Positions 1 to 7,740 of a stretch of DNA of 64,000 nucleotides are shown in pieces (within the stretch, counting starts at the first letter, position 1; each line of letters starts with the position of its first letter). Position numbers and translations under genes: made by a program. The stretch is from Mycobacterium branderi (GTDB lineage: Bacteria > Actinomycetota > Actinomycetes > Mycobacteriales > Mycobacteriaceae), in contig NZ_AP022606.1 in the NCBI RefSeq assembly GCF_010728725.1, positions 434,001-498,000 on the forward strand, given 5' to 3'. The notes beneath the pieces are model-generated. The model was not told the origin of the DNA. It made no database searches and saw only the letters and a list, made by a program, of their open reading frames with translations.

Positions 1-1
1 G

Positions 2-1315
2 ATGCATGCGGAGGGTCGCGACGGCCAGACGTTCCACTTGACGGCCCCGAAAACCATTGGGCTGCGCGGCATTTACCGTGGTGTCGCCGCCGAGGCGGGC
101 CTGCCGCCGCTGCGCGGATCGCTGCCGCGGTCGGTGGCAGCGCCGGTGCTCAAGGTGCGCGGCCGAGCCAAGGTGTGGCGCAACATGGCGGCCACCCAAC
201 TCGGCATACCCGGCGAAGTACTCGACGTCGTCGACCTGGCACCCACCTTCGTATCCGACGAGACGCGGAAAGCGTTGCGCGGCAGCGGAATCGACGTGCC
301 GGAGTTCACGTCCTACGCACCGAAGCTGTGGCGGTACTGGGCCGAGCACCTGGACCCGGACCGGGCGCGGCGCAGCGATCCGGCCGGCCCGCTGGTCGGC
401 AAGCACGTGATCATCACGGGCGCGTCCAGCGGCATCGGCCGGGCATCGGCAATCGCGGTTGCCGAGCGGGGCGCGACGGTGTTCGCCCTGGCCCGCAACG
501 GTGAGGCGCTCGACGATCTGGTCGCCGAGATCCGCGCCGCGGGCGGTCAGGCCTACGCGTTCACCTGCGACGTCACCGATTCCGCGTCGGTGGAGCACAC
601 CGTCAAGGACATTTTGGGCCGGTTCGACCATGTCGACTATCTGGTCAACAACGCGGGCCGTTCGATTCGCCGCTCGGTGGTCAATTCCGTTGACCGCCTG
701 CACGACTACGAGCGGGTGATGGCAGTCAACTACTTCGGCGCGGTGCGGATGGTGCTGGCGTTGTTGCCGCACTGGCGGGAGCGGCGGTTCGGTCACGTCG
801 TCAACGTGTCCAGCGCCGGGGTGCAGGCCCGCAGCCCCAAGTACAGCTCGTATCTGCCGTCCAAGGCGGCGCTGGACGCGTTCGCCGAGGTGGTGTCGTC
901 CGAGACGCTGTCGGACCACATCACGTTCACCAACATCCACATGCCGCTGGTGGCCACCCCGATGATCGCGCCGTCGCGGCGGCTCAACCCGATGCGCGCG
1001 ATCAGCCCCGAGCACGCGGCGGCCATGGTGGTGCGCGGTCTGATCGAGAAGCCGGCGCGCATCGACACGCCGCTGGGCACGCTGGCCGAGGCCGGCCACT
1101 ACTTCACGCCCAAGTTGTCGCGGCGGATCCTGCACCAGCTCTATCTCGGCTACCCGGATTCGCCGGCCGCGCTGGGTATCGAGCCCGCGGATTCTGTTGC
1201 CCCGCAGCCGTCGTCGCAGCGGCGGCCGAAGCGCCCGGTGCGCGCCGTCACTCGCGTGCGGGTGCCCCGGCCGGTCCGGCGGGCGGTGCGTTTGGTACCC
1301 GGGGTGCATTGGTAA
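2..1315 (+). CDS. acrA1: AcrA1-type multifunctional acyl-CoA reductase, C-terminal part (5' truncated by window)
   Basis: The gene enters from the left edge, so the N-terminal reductase domain is missing and the ATG at position 2 is internal. The visible 437 residues carry a short linker that ends in a WRYWAEHLDPD segment, then a classical SDR domain. The NAD(P) loop TGASSGIG lies near visible residue 140, NNAG follows, and the catalytic motif is YLPSK. The tail is Arg/Pro-rich and basic. This domain order matches mycobacterial AcrA1 (Rv3391), annotated as an enzyme that reduces acyl-CoA during lipid (wax ester or mycolate-related) metabolism. It is followed 10 bp later by an oxygenase gene, where M. 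tuberculosis has the cyclopropane synthase gene cmaA1. Family assignment is firm; the exact substrate is inferred. Confidence 0.85.
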   Translation: MHAEGRDGQTFHLTAPKTIGLRGIYRGVAAEAGLPPLRGSLPRSVAAPVLKVRGRAKVWRNMAATQLGIPGEVLDVVDLAPTFVSDETRKALRGSGIDVPEFTSYAPKLWRYWAEHLDPDRARRSDPAGPLVGKHVIITGASSGIGRASAIAVAERGATVFALARNGEALDDLVAEIRAAGGQAYAFTCDVTDSASVEHTVKDILGRFDHVDYLVNNAGRSIRRSVVNSVDRLHDYERVMAVNYFGAVRMVLALLPHWRERRFGHVVNVSSAGVQARSPKYSSYLPSKAALDAFAEVVSSETLSDHITFTNIHMPLVATPMIAPSRRLNPMRAISPEHAAAMVVRGLIEKPARIDTPLGTLAEAGHYFTPKLSRRILHQLYLGYPDSPAALGIEPADSVAPQPSSQRRPKRPVRAVTRVRVPRPVRRAVRLVPGVHW

Positions 1316-1325
1316 TCCTCTTGGC

Positions 1326-2009
1326 GTGACCGCTGAGCTGTTGGCCGCGACGGGCGTGTGCGTGATGTCGCCTGCTGACGTGGCGCGCGGCCTCGGCGTC
1401 GACGAGGACGTGTGGACCGGGTTCGCCGCGCACTGGGAGGAGTTGGCCCCGGATCCCTACGCGGCAGAATTGGGCATTCAGCGGCTGCGGCGCTACGGCC
1501 ATTACACGTTCACCGACGGCGTCGCCACGCCGATGCCCACCGGGGCGTTCGTGCAGCCACACGACTCCAACCCGCTCTACGTCGAGCGGGATCGCCACTT
1601 CGAGCCGCTGACAGAGGCGTTCGCTCGCGATCCGGTGTTGCGGCGGCTGCTGCGGCTGCTGGGCCGGTTCGCGACGGCGCTTGACGACGTTGCGCAGTGG
1701 ACGGTCAAGGTGCATCCGTTCCGGGTCGTCGCATCGGCGGATGGCGACGGGCGGCCCACGCCCGAGGGGCTGCACCGCGACGGGGTCACGCTGGTCACCT
1801 CGCTGCTGATCGACCGCCGCAACGCGATCGGTGGCGAAAGCACGGTGTTCGACGGTGCGGGCCGGCAACTGCTGGCGACCACGCTGTCCGAGCCGGGCAC
1901 GCTGCTGCTGGGCGACGACCGTCGCACCGTGCACGGCGTCTCGCCGATCCGGCCGGTTGACCGGTCAGCGCCCGCAGTGCGCGACGTTCTGGTAATCACG
2001 TTCGCGTGA
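1326..2009 (+). CDS. 2OG-Fe(II) dioxygenase family protein
   Basis: The product has 227 residues if the GTG at 1326 is used. A longer frame reaches back into acrA1, but this GTG sits 10 bp after the acrA1 stop. The iron-binding facial triad is recognisable: HxD within LHRDGV (near residue 155) and a distal His in TVHGVSP, with a following Arg (IRP) that could bind 2-oxoglutarate. The pattern fits the small bacterial 2OG-Fe dioxygenase family that hydroxylates free amino acids, but the substrate cannot be read from sequence. The stop codon overlaps the start of the nucleoside hydrolase gene (GTGA), so the two are probably translated together. By memory, M. tuberculosis carries cmaA1 at this place instead. 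Confidence 0.75.
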   Translation: MTAELLAATGVCVMSPADVARGLGVDEDVWTGFAAHWEELAPDPYAAELGIQRLRRYGHYTFTDGVATPMPTGAFVQPHDSNPLYVERDRHFEPLTEAFARDPVLRRLLRLLGRFATALDDVAQWTVKVHPFRVVASADGDGRPTPEGLHRDGVTLVTSLLIDRRNAIGGESTVFDGAGRQLLATTLSEPGTLLLGDDRRTVHGVSPIRPVDRSAPAVRDVLVITFA

Positions 2010-2962
2010 CCGCATTACCGATCTTCGCCGACGTCGACACCGGAGTCGACGATGCGCTGGCCCTGGTGTATCTGCTGGCCAGCCCGGAGGCCGACCTGGT
2101 GGGCATCGCCTCGACCGGGGGAAACGTTGGGGTAGACCAGGTTTGCCAGAACAACCTCGCTCTGCTCGACCTGTGCCGCGCGCCCGACATTCCGGTGGCC
2201 AGGGGCGCCGGCCAGCCGCTGAACTGCCCGATGTGCCCGCCCGGAAAAGCGCACGGGCCCAACGGCTTAGGCTATGCCTCGTTGCCCGCGAGTAATCGTC
2301 GGCTGGTCGGCTATGACGCCGCGACGGCCTGGGTACGGGCGGCGCGCACCCATCCGGGAGAGCTGATCGGGGTGGCCACCGGCCCGCTGACCAACCTGGC
2401 GCTGGCATTACGCGCCGAGCCCGAGCTGCCGTCGCTGCTGGGCCGGCTGGTGATCATGGGCGGCGCCTACGACTACCGCGGCAACACCAACCCGGTGGCC
2501 GAATGGAATATCCACGTGGACCCCGAAGCGGCGGCGGAGGTGTTCGCGGCGTGGTCTGATCCGATCTTGTGCGGATTGGATCTGACTCAGCACATTGCGA
2601 TGACACCGCAGCACCTGGCGCGGTTGGGGACGACGGGTCCGTTGATCCGATTCATCGACGACGCAATGCGGTTCTACTTCGAGGCCCACGACGCCGCCGG
2701 CCACGGGTATTTGGCGCACCTGCACGACCCGCTGGCCGCCGCGGTGGCGCTAGATCCCGAACTGGTGACGACGCGGCCGGCGACCGTCGACGTCGAGCTC
2801 GCCGGCACGTTGACCCGCGGCATGACGGTCACCGACTGGACAGGGCGGTGGGGTCGAAAACCCAACGCGCTCATCGGCGTTGGCGTAGACCCAGACGTGT
2901 TCTTCGACCGGTTCATCGACCGGGTCGGCGCGCTCGCGCACTCTTTGACACCCCGAACGTGA
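2006..2962 (+). CDS. iunH: Inosine-uridine preferring nucleoside hydrolase (IunH family)
   Basis: The 318-residue protein hydrolyses the N-glycosidic bond of ribonucleosides for purine/pyrimidine salvage. The N-terminal Ca2+-binding signature DVDTGVDDALAL (residues 9-20) is diagnostic. Further family blocks are ATGPLTNLAL, the MGGAYDYRGN segment, AEWNIHVDPEAA and the C-terminal HDPLAAAVAL with its conserved Asp. Length matches the family and Rv3393. It starts at GTG 2006, overlapping the oxygenase stop by 4 bp. The stop codon lies inside the left arm of a strong inverted repeat that probably terminates transcription. Confidence 0.92.
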   Translation: MTALPIFADVDTGVDDALALVYLLASPEADLVGIASTGGNVGVDQVCQNNLALLDLCRAPDIPVARGAGQPLNCPMCPPGKAHGPNGLGYASLPASNRRLVGYDAATAWVRAARTHPGELIGVATGPLTNLALALRAEPELPSLLGRLVIMGGAYDYRGNTNPVAEWNIHVDPEAAAEVFAAWSDPILCGLDLTQHIAMTPQHLARLGTTGPLIRFIDDAMRFYFEAHDAAGHGYLAHLHDPLAAAVALDPELVTTRPATVDVELAGTLTRGMTVTDWTGRWGRKPNALIGVGVDPDVFFDRFIDRVGALAHSLTPRT

Positions 2963-3005
2963 AACTGTTGCGAGATTTCGACGCTTTTTTCGCAACAGTT
3001 TCACG
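2958..3005. terminator. Perfect 16-bp inverted repeat between convergent iunH and imuB
   Basis: The arms CGTGAAACTGTTGCGA (2958-2973) and TCGCAACAGTTTCACG (2990-3005) are exactly complementary around a 16-nt loop that ends in a T run (2985-2990). The left arm begins inside the iunH stop codon. The position between two convergent genes suggests a bidirectional terminator. The perfect, moderately AT-containing arms could equally be a dispersed intergenic palindrome. Confidence 0.7.
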
Positions 3006-3020
3006 CTCGGCGCCGCTGGG

Positions 3021-4586
3021 TTATTCGTAAATCCCCTCCAGATACCACCGCCGCCGGCGGTAGCACAGCAGCAGCGCCTTACCGGGGTCGCCGCCGACCA
3101 GCACCTGGGCCCGGGCTGTGCGGCCCTTGGCCCGGTCGGGATCCCACCAGCGTTCGTCGACCGGCCACGGTCCGGCCCACCAGCGCAACGGGTCGTCACG
3201 GCCGCGGGCGGCCAGCCGTGCGGGGTCGGCGGAAAACAAGCCGCGACTGGTCACCCGGATCGGATTGCCTTGGGAATCAAGCAATTCCACCGGGTCGTCG
3301 AGCAACACCGTCGGCGACGGTTCAGGCAACTGCCCCGGCCAGGGCCGGCGCGGGTCGGCCTGCGGCACCGGCTCGTCGCCCAGCGGTGTGAGCGTGATGC
3401 GCTCGGCGGGCCCGCGACCGCCGGACAGCACCGGCACCTGCACCGCCTCCGGACCGAGCAGGCCCTGCACCCGCACCAGCGCCCGTCGGGCCCGCAGCCG
3501 GTCGTCCTCGCCGAGACCACCCCACAGTGGCAGCTGCAGCGCCCCCGCCGAGACCACCTCCACCGCCTGCAGCCGCAGCTGGGTCACCGGCGCGGTGGGC
3601 CGGTCTTCGACGGTGCGCCTGTTCAACCAGCCGTCGAGCTGCCAGCGCACCCGGTCGGCGGTGGCGTCCTCGGTCAACGGCTCGGCGCAACGCCAAACCC
3701 GTTGGAGTTCTTCGCCGTTGGCGGTGACAGCGTGGATGGCCAGCCGGGTGCAGCCCACCCCGGCGGACATCAACGCCTGATGCAACGCGGCAGCCAGCGA
3801 GCGTCCCGCGAAGGCCGCGGCGTCGACCCGGTCGATCGGCGGGTCGGGATGCAGCACGGCGTCGAGTTCCGCCGGCGGCTCACGCCCGGACGGCCCGCGC
3901 TCCGGCTCGCCGCGGGCGAACCGGTGGGCGGTCACCGCGTCGGCGCCGAACCTGGACGCCACGTCGCTGCGGGACAGCGCGGCGAACTGCCCAAGCGTGC
4001 GAATCCCCAACCGCCACAACAGGTCCGCCAGCTCCTCGCGGCCCGGACCGGACAGGCTGGGCTCGGTGGCCAGTTGGCGGATCGACAACGCCGACAGGAA
4101 CCGCGCGTCTTCGCCCGGTGCCACGACCCGGCCAGCCCGGGCCGCGAAGACGGCGGTAGACAGTTGATCGGCGATCCCGACCTGGCACTCGACGCCGGCG
4201 GCGGCCACCGCGTCGACCAGCCGCTCGGCCGCCTGTTGCTCGGAGCCGAAAAAGCGGGCCGCCCCGCGCACCGGCAACACCATCAGCCCGGGCCGCAGCA
4301 CCTCGGCGCGGGGCACCAGGTCGTCCACCGCAGCGACGACGCCTTCGAAGAAGCGGGCGTCGCGGTCGGCATCCGCGGCCACCACGTGCAGGTCCGGGCA
4401 TCGGGCCTGAGATTCTCTGCGCCGCAGCGCCCGTCGCACGCCCGCCGCACGGGCAGCCGACGAGCAGGCGATCACCCGGTTGGCCAGCGTGACCGCGACC
4501 GGAGCCGTCGCGGGCAGACCGGCGGCCGCCGCCGCGGCGACCGCCGGCCAGTCCATACACCAGATCGCCAGTACCCGGGAGGCCAT
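3021..4586 (-). CDS. imuB: ImuB, Y-family polymerase-like subunit of the mycobacterial mutasome
   Basis: This 521-residue protein has the Y-family DNA polymerase fold without its catalytic acids. The usual N-terminal MDxDxFF is RVLAIWCMDW, and the second acidic motif (SxDE) is replaced by LMVLPVRG. The beta-clamp-binding motif QLPLWG is present at residues 351-356, as described for M. tuberculosis ImuB (Rv3394c). ImuB acts as a scaffold: it holds ImuA' and the translesion polymerase DnaE2 at the clamp during damage-induced mutagenesis. The gene overlaps imuA' by one base (TAATG at 4584-4588), so it is transcribed from the LexA-controlled promoter upstream of imuA'. Confidence 0.93.
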   Translation of the reverse strand: MASRVLAIWCMDWPAVAAAAAAGLPATAPVAVTLANRVIACSSAARAAGVRRALRRRESQARCPDLHVVAADADRDARFFEGVVAAVDDLVPRAEVLRPGLMVLPVRGAARFFGSEQQAAERLVDAVAAAGVECQVGIADQLSTAVFAARAGRVVAPGEDARFLSALSIRQLATEPSLSGPGREELADLLWRLGIRTLGQFAALSRSDVASRFGADAVTAHRFARGEPERGPSGREPPAELDAVLHPDPPIDRVDAAAFAGRSLAAALHQALMSAGVGCTRLAIHAVTANGEELQRVWRCAEPLTEDATADRVRWQLDGWLNRRTVEDRPTAPVTQLRLQAVEVVSAGALQLPLWGGLGEDDRLRARRALVRVQGLLGPEAVQVPVLSGGRGPAERITLTPLGDEPVPQADPRRPWPGQLPEPSPTVLLDDPVELLDSQGNPIRVTSRGLFSADPARLAARGRDDPLRWWAGPWPVDERWWDPDRAKGRTARAQVLVGGDPGKALLLCYRRRRWYLEGIYE

Positions 4587-5209
4587 TACCCGGCCCGTAT
4601 CGCTCGCCCTCGGCCAGATATGTCGAGTCGCACCTTGCTGATCCGGCCAAAGCCGGGCGCGCCGGTCTCATACCCGCAGACCCGGGCCTCCAGTCGCATC
4701 GACGCCCCCTGCCAGTCGCCGTCGGTAACCAGCAGGGTGCAGCCCTTCTGGTGCGCGCGGGCCACCACCGCCCGCGCCCGGCTCTGCGGCACCGAGCGTC
4801 CACCGAGCCCGAGCAGCACCACATCCATGCCGTCCATGAGCACCGCGGCCACCTCGACCGGGTCGGTTCCGGCGTCCGGTATCACCGCGAGCCGGCTCAG
4901 GTCCGCCCCCATCTCCGCGGCGGCCAGCAACCCGATATCGGGCTGGCCGACGATTGCCGCGTTGCCGCCCGCGGCCGTCACTGCGGCCACCATGCTCAGC
5001 GGCAGCGACCGGGCCCCCGACAGCACCGCCACCGTCCCCCGCGGCAACGCGCCGGGCAACACCTCGGCCAGCATCGGCGGGATCGGCAGCCCGGCCTCCG
5101 GTTCCGGCGACGGTCCCCGGGAGCCGACCTTTCCGGACACCGCCGCCATCTGCCGTCGCAGCTGTTTCAGCTGGTCAGCGCGATCTTGGACTACCACGGC
5201 GGCCGTCAT
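4586..5209 (-). CDS. imuA': ImuA', RecA-like accessory subunit of the mutasome
   Basis: The product has 207 residues and is homologous to Rv3395c. The sequence has a RecA-like core (for example [23 protein letters not shown] and the DVVLLGLGG segment) with a degenerate Walker A, as in ImuA' proteins. It partners ImuB and DnaE2 in SOS mutagenesis. The start is chosen at ATG 5209. A longer frame begins at a TTG (5245) that is itself the first three bases of the -35 element TTGACG, so that start would be untranscribed. The -10 element ends 6 nt before the ATG, so the mRNA is probably leaderless. Confidence 0.9.
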   Translation of the reverse strand: MTAAVVVQDRADQLKQLRRQMAAVSGKVGSRGPSPEPEAGLPIPPMLAEVLPGALPRGTVAVLSGARSLPLSMVAAVTAAGGNAAIVGQPDIGLLAAAEMGADLSRLAVIPDAGTDPVEVAAVLMDGMDVVLLGLGGRSVPQSRARAVVARAHQKGCTLLVTDGDWQGASMRLEARVCGYETGAPGFGRISKVRLDISGRGRAIRAG

Positions 5210-5212
5210 GTA

Positions 5213-5228
5213 TCGAATGTATGTTCGA
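5213..5228 (-). promoter_or_regulatory. LexA (SOS) box
   Basis: TCGAATGTATGTTCGA matches the mycobacterial/Gram-positive SOS box TCGAAC-N4-GTTCGA with one mismatch (T for C at 5218). It covers the -10 hexamer of the imuA' promoter, so LexA binding should block RNA polymerase. This agrees with the known SOS induction of imuA'-imuB. Confidence 0.88.
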
Positions 5229-5245
5229 GGACCGACAACCGTCAA
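5216..5245 (-). promoter_or_regulatory. imuA' promoter (TTGACG-18-TACATT), leaderless
   Basis: Read on the minus strand, the -35 TTGACG is at 5245-5240 and the -10 TACATT at 5221-5216, separated by 18 nt. Six nucleotides then separate the -10 from the ATG at 5209, which is therefore a likely transcription start. Confidence 0.75.
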
Positions 5246-5310
5246 GAAACGGATTACTGCTGGGGCAAATGGTGTTTCTGTGGCTTCGGACCGCGGCCGA
5301 ATTCGCCCAG

Positions 5311-5359
5311 ACTTAACCCAGCGCGACCCTCGTCGGCGTGTCGTCGCAACGGGTTAAGT
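5311..5359 (-). terminator. Inverted repeat downstream of guaA
   Basis: The arms ACTTAACCC (5311-5319) and GGGTTAAGT (5351-5359) are perfect. The 31-nt interior contains further short complementary GC pieces. It lies 14 bp beyond the guaA stop, so it probably terminates the guaA transcript before the imuA' promoter region. Confidence 0.55.
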
Positions 5360-5372
5360 GTCGCGCGAAAAC

Positions 5373-6926
5373 CTACTCCCACTCGATGGTGCCGGGCGGT
5401 TTGCTGGTGACGTCCAGCACCACGCGGTTGACCTCGGCGACCTCGTTGGTGATCCGCGTCGAGATGCGCTCCAGCACCTCGTAGGGCACCCGGGTCCAGT
5501 CGGCGGTCATCGCGTCCTCGCTGGACACCGGTCGCAGCACGATCGGATGCCCGTAGGTGCGGCCGTCGCCCTGCACGCCCACCGAGCGGATGTCGGCCAG
5601 CAGCACCACCGGGCACTGCCAGATCTGGTTGTCCAGCCCCGCCGCGGTCAGCTCCTCGCGAGCAATCGAATCAGCGCGCCGCAAGGTCTCCAGCCGCGCC
5701 GCGGTGACCTCGCCGACGATCCGGATCGCCAGGCCCGGACCCGGAAACGGCTGGCGCGCAACGATTTCCTCCGGGAGCCCCAATTCCCGCCCCACCGCGC
5801 GCACCTCATCCTTGAACAGCAGCCGCAGTGGCTCGACGAGTTTGAACTTCAGGTCGCCCGGCAGGCCGCCGACATTGTGGTGGCTCTTGATGTTCGCCGC
5901 ACCCGCGCCGCCGCCGGACTCCACCACGTCCGGGTAGAGTGTGCCCTGCACCAGGAACTCAATCTCCTTGTCGCACACAATATCCCGCACCGCGCCCTCG
6001 AAGGCCCGGATGAACTGGCGGCCAATGATCTTGCGCTTGCCTTCGGGATTGGTCACCCCCGACAGCGCATTGAGGAACCGCTCGGCGGCGTCGACGGTCA
6101 CCAAATGAGCTCCGGTGGCGGCGACGAAGTCGCGCTGCACCTGGGCGCGCTCCCCCGCGCGCAACAGCCCGTGGTCGACGAACACACACGTCAGCCGATC
6201 GCCGATGGCCCGCTGCACCAGCGCGGCGGCCACCGCCGAATCCACGCCGCCGGACAGCCCGCAGATCGCGTGGCCGTCGCCGATCTGTTCGCGCACCTGC
6301 TCGACCAGTGCGCCGGCGATGTTGGCCGGTGTCCAGTCCGCGCCCAGACCGGCGAAGTCGTGCAGAAACCGGCTGAGCACCTGCTGACCGTGCGGGGTGT
6401 GCATCACCTCGGGGTGGTACTGCACGCCGGCCAGCCGGCGGGCCCGGTCCTCGAAGGCGGCCACGGGAGAAGCCGCGCTGGCAGCCACCACCTCGAACCC
6501 CTGCGGTGCCGCGGTGACGGCGTCGCGGTGGCTCATCCACACCGGCTGAACATCCGACAGACCCGAATGCAATTCGCCGCCAAGGACTTTCAGCTCGGTT
6601 CGGCCGAACTCGCTGGTGCCGGTGGGCGCGACGGTGCCGCCGAGCGCCTGGGCCATGGCCTGAAACCCGTAGCAGATGCCGAACACCGGCAGCCCCAGGT
6701 CGAACAGCGCAGGATCGAGCTGCGGCGCGCCCTCGGCGTACACGCTGGCCGGCCCGCCGGAGAGCACCAGCGCCTGCGGGTCGCGGGCCTTGATCTCCTC
6801 GAGCGAGGCGGTGTGCGGTATCACCTCGGAGAACACCCGGGCCTCGCGTACCCGGCGGGCGATCAACTGGGCGTACTGCGCGCCGAAATCGACAACCAGC
6901 ACGGGGCGGGGCGATGCTGAGTCCAC
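5373..6926 (-). CDS. guaA: GMP synthase (glutamine-hydrolysing)
   Basis: The 517-residue protein converts XMP, ATP and glutamine to GMP, the last step of guanine nucleotide synthesis in the cytoplasm. The class I amidotransferase domain carries the nucleophile in GICYGFQ (about residue 83) and the His/Glu pair in VQYHPEV. The ATP-pyrophosphatase domain carries the PP-loop [10 protein letters not shown] (about 224). The C-terminal dimerisation domain ends in the conserved GTIEWE. Length agrees with Rv3396c. The GTG start follows a -10 TAGACT by 6 nt. It is a single gene here, apart from the guaB2-guaB3 operon about 7 kb away. Confidence 0.97.
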   Translation of the reverse strand: MDSASPRPVLVVDFGAQYAQLIARRVREARVFSEVIPHTASLEEIKARDPQALVLSGGPASVYAEGAPQLDPALFDLGLPVFGICYGFQAMAQALGGTVAPTGTSEFGRTELKVLGGELHSGLSDVQPVWMSHRDAVTAAPQGFEVVAASAASPVAAFEDRARRLAGVQYHPEVMHTPHGQQVLSRFLHDFAGLGADWTPANIAGALVEQVREQIGDGHAICGLSGGVDSAVAAALVQRAIGDRLTCVFVDHGLLRAGERAQVQRDFVAATGAHLVTVDAAERFLNALSGVTNPEGKRKIIGRQFIRAFEGAVRDIVCDKEIEFLVQGTLYPDVVESGGGAGAANIKSHHNVGGLPGDLKFKLVEPLRLLFKDEVRAVGRELGLPEEIVARQPFPGPGLAIRIVGEVTAARLETLRRADSIAREELTAAGLDNQIWQCPVVLLADIRSVGVQGDGRTYGHPIVLRPVSSEDAMTADWTRVPYEVLERISTRITNEVAEVNRVVLDVTSKPPGTIEWE

Positions 6927-6932
6927 CGGAAC

Positions 6933-6938
6933 AGTCTA
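6933..6938 (-). promoter_or_regulatory. -10 element of leaderless guaA promoter
   Basis: The minus-strand hexamer TAGACT ends 6 nt before the GTG start at 6926. No Shine-Dalgarno sequence is visible between them. Confidence 0.55.
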
Positions 6939-6996
6939 TTGGCGAGCCGACAACGGACATGGTGGAGTAGTACTGCCAAAAACGAGGGGGTCTGCT

Positions 6997-7731
6997 GTGC
7001 TGGGTTTGCCGGAAACTGTGCACGCGTGTCTGTTCGACCTCGACGGTGTTCTCACCGACACCGCGAGCGTGCACACCAAGGCCTGGAAGGCCATGTTCGA
7101 CGCGTATCTGAAACAGCGAGCCGAACGCACCGGCGAGCCGTTTGTCCCGTTCGATCCCGAAAGCGACTACCGCCAATACGTCGACGGCAAAAAGCGCGAG
7201 GACGGCGTGCGGTCGTTTCTGGCCAGCCGCGGCATCGAGTTGCCCGACGGCGGCGACGACGACCCGCCCGACGCCGAGACCGTGCACGGCCTGGGCAACC
7301 GCAAGAACGAGGCGTTCCAGCAGACGCTGCAGACAGACGGCGTCCAGGTCTTCGACGGGTCGCGGCGCTATCTCGAGGCGGTGGCCGACGCAGGGCTGGC
7401 CACCGCGGTGGTGTCGTCGAGCGCCAACACCCGCGAGGTGCTGGAGATCACCGGGCTGGACCGGTTCATCGGCCAACGCGTCGACGGGGTGACGCTGCGG
7501 GAGGAGCACATCGCCGGCAAGCCGGCGCCCGACTCGTTTCTGCGGGCAGCGCAGTTGCTCGACGTCGAGCCGGGCGCGGCGGCCGTGTTCGAGGACGCCC
7601 TGTCGGGGGTGGCCGCCGGGCGGGCAGGTAACTTCGGGTTCGTGGTGGGCGTCGACCGAGTGGGCCAAGCCGAGGACTTGCGCCGCAACGGCGCCGACGT
7701 CGTCGTCACCGACCTGGCCGATCTGCTGTAG
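6997..7731 (+). CDS. HAD-superfamily beta-phosphoglucomutase-like hydrolase
   Basis: The 244-residue protein starts at GTG 6997 behind a GAGGGGG Shine-Dalgarno (6984-6990). A longer frame runs back into the guaA antisense and was rejected. The HAD motifs are complete: [14 protein letters not shown] (nucleophile Asp and acid/base Asp), [11 protein letters not shown] (motif II Ser), GKPAPDSF (motif III Lys) and [13 protein letters not shown] (metal Asp). The cap insertion after motif I matches beta-phosphoglucomutases, which interconvert beta-glucose-1-phosphate and glucose-6-phosphate. The GH65 gene begins 9 bp later. This is the usual pair in which a disaccharide phosphorylase releases beta-glucose-1-phosphate for the mutase, equivalent to Rv3400-Rv3401. 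Confidence 0.9.
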   Translation: MLGLPETVHACLFDLDGVLTDTASVHTKAWKAMFDAYLKQRAERTGEPFVPFDPESDYRQYVDGKKREDGVRSFLASRGIELPDGGDDDPPDAETVHGLGNRKNEAFQQTLQTDGVQVFDGSRRYLEAVADAGLATAVVSSSANTREVLEITGLDRFIGQRVDGVTLREEHIAGKPAPDSFLRAAQLLDVEPGAAAVFEDALSGVAAGRAGNFGFVVGVDRVGQAEDLRRNGADVVVTDLADLL

Positions 7732-7740
7732 GGACCGACC

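Noticed and set aside
3270..5357. A 695-residue open frame on the plus strand
   Set aside because: Antisense shadow of imuB and imuA' in a high-GC genome. The translation is Arg/Gln/His-rich without any domain, and the minus-strand genes have clear families.
5358..6920. A 520-residue open frame opposite guaA
   Set aside because: Shadow frame; guaA on the other strand is complete and conserved.
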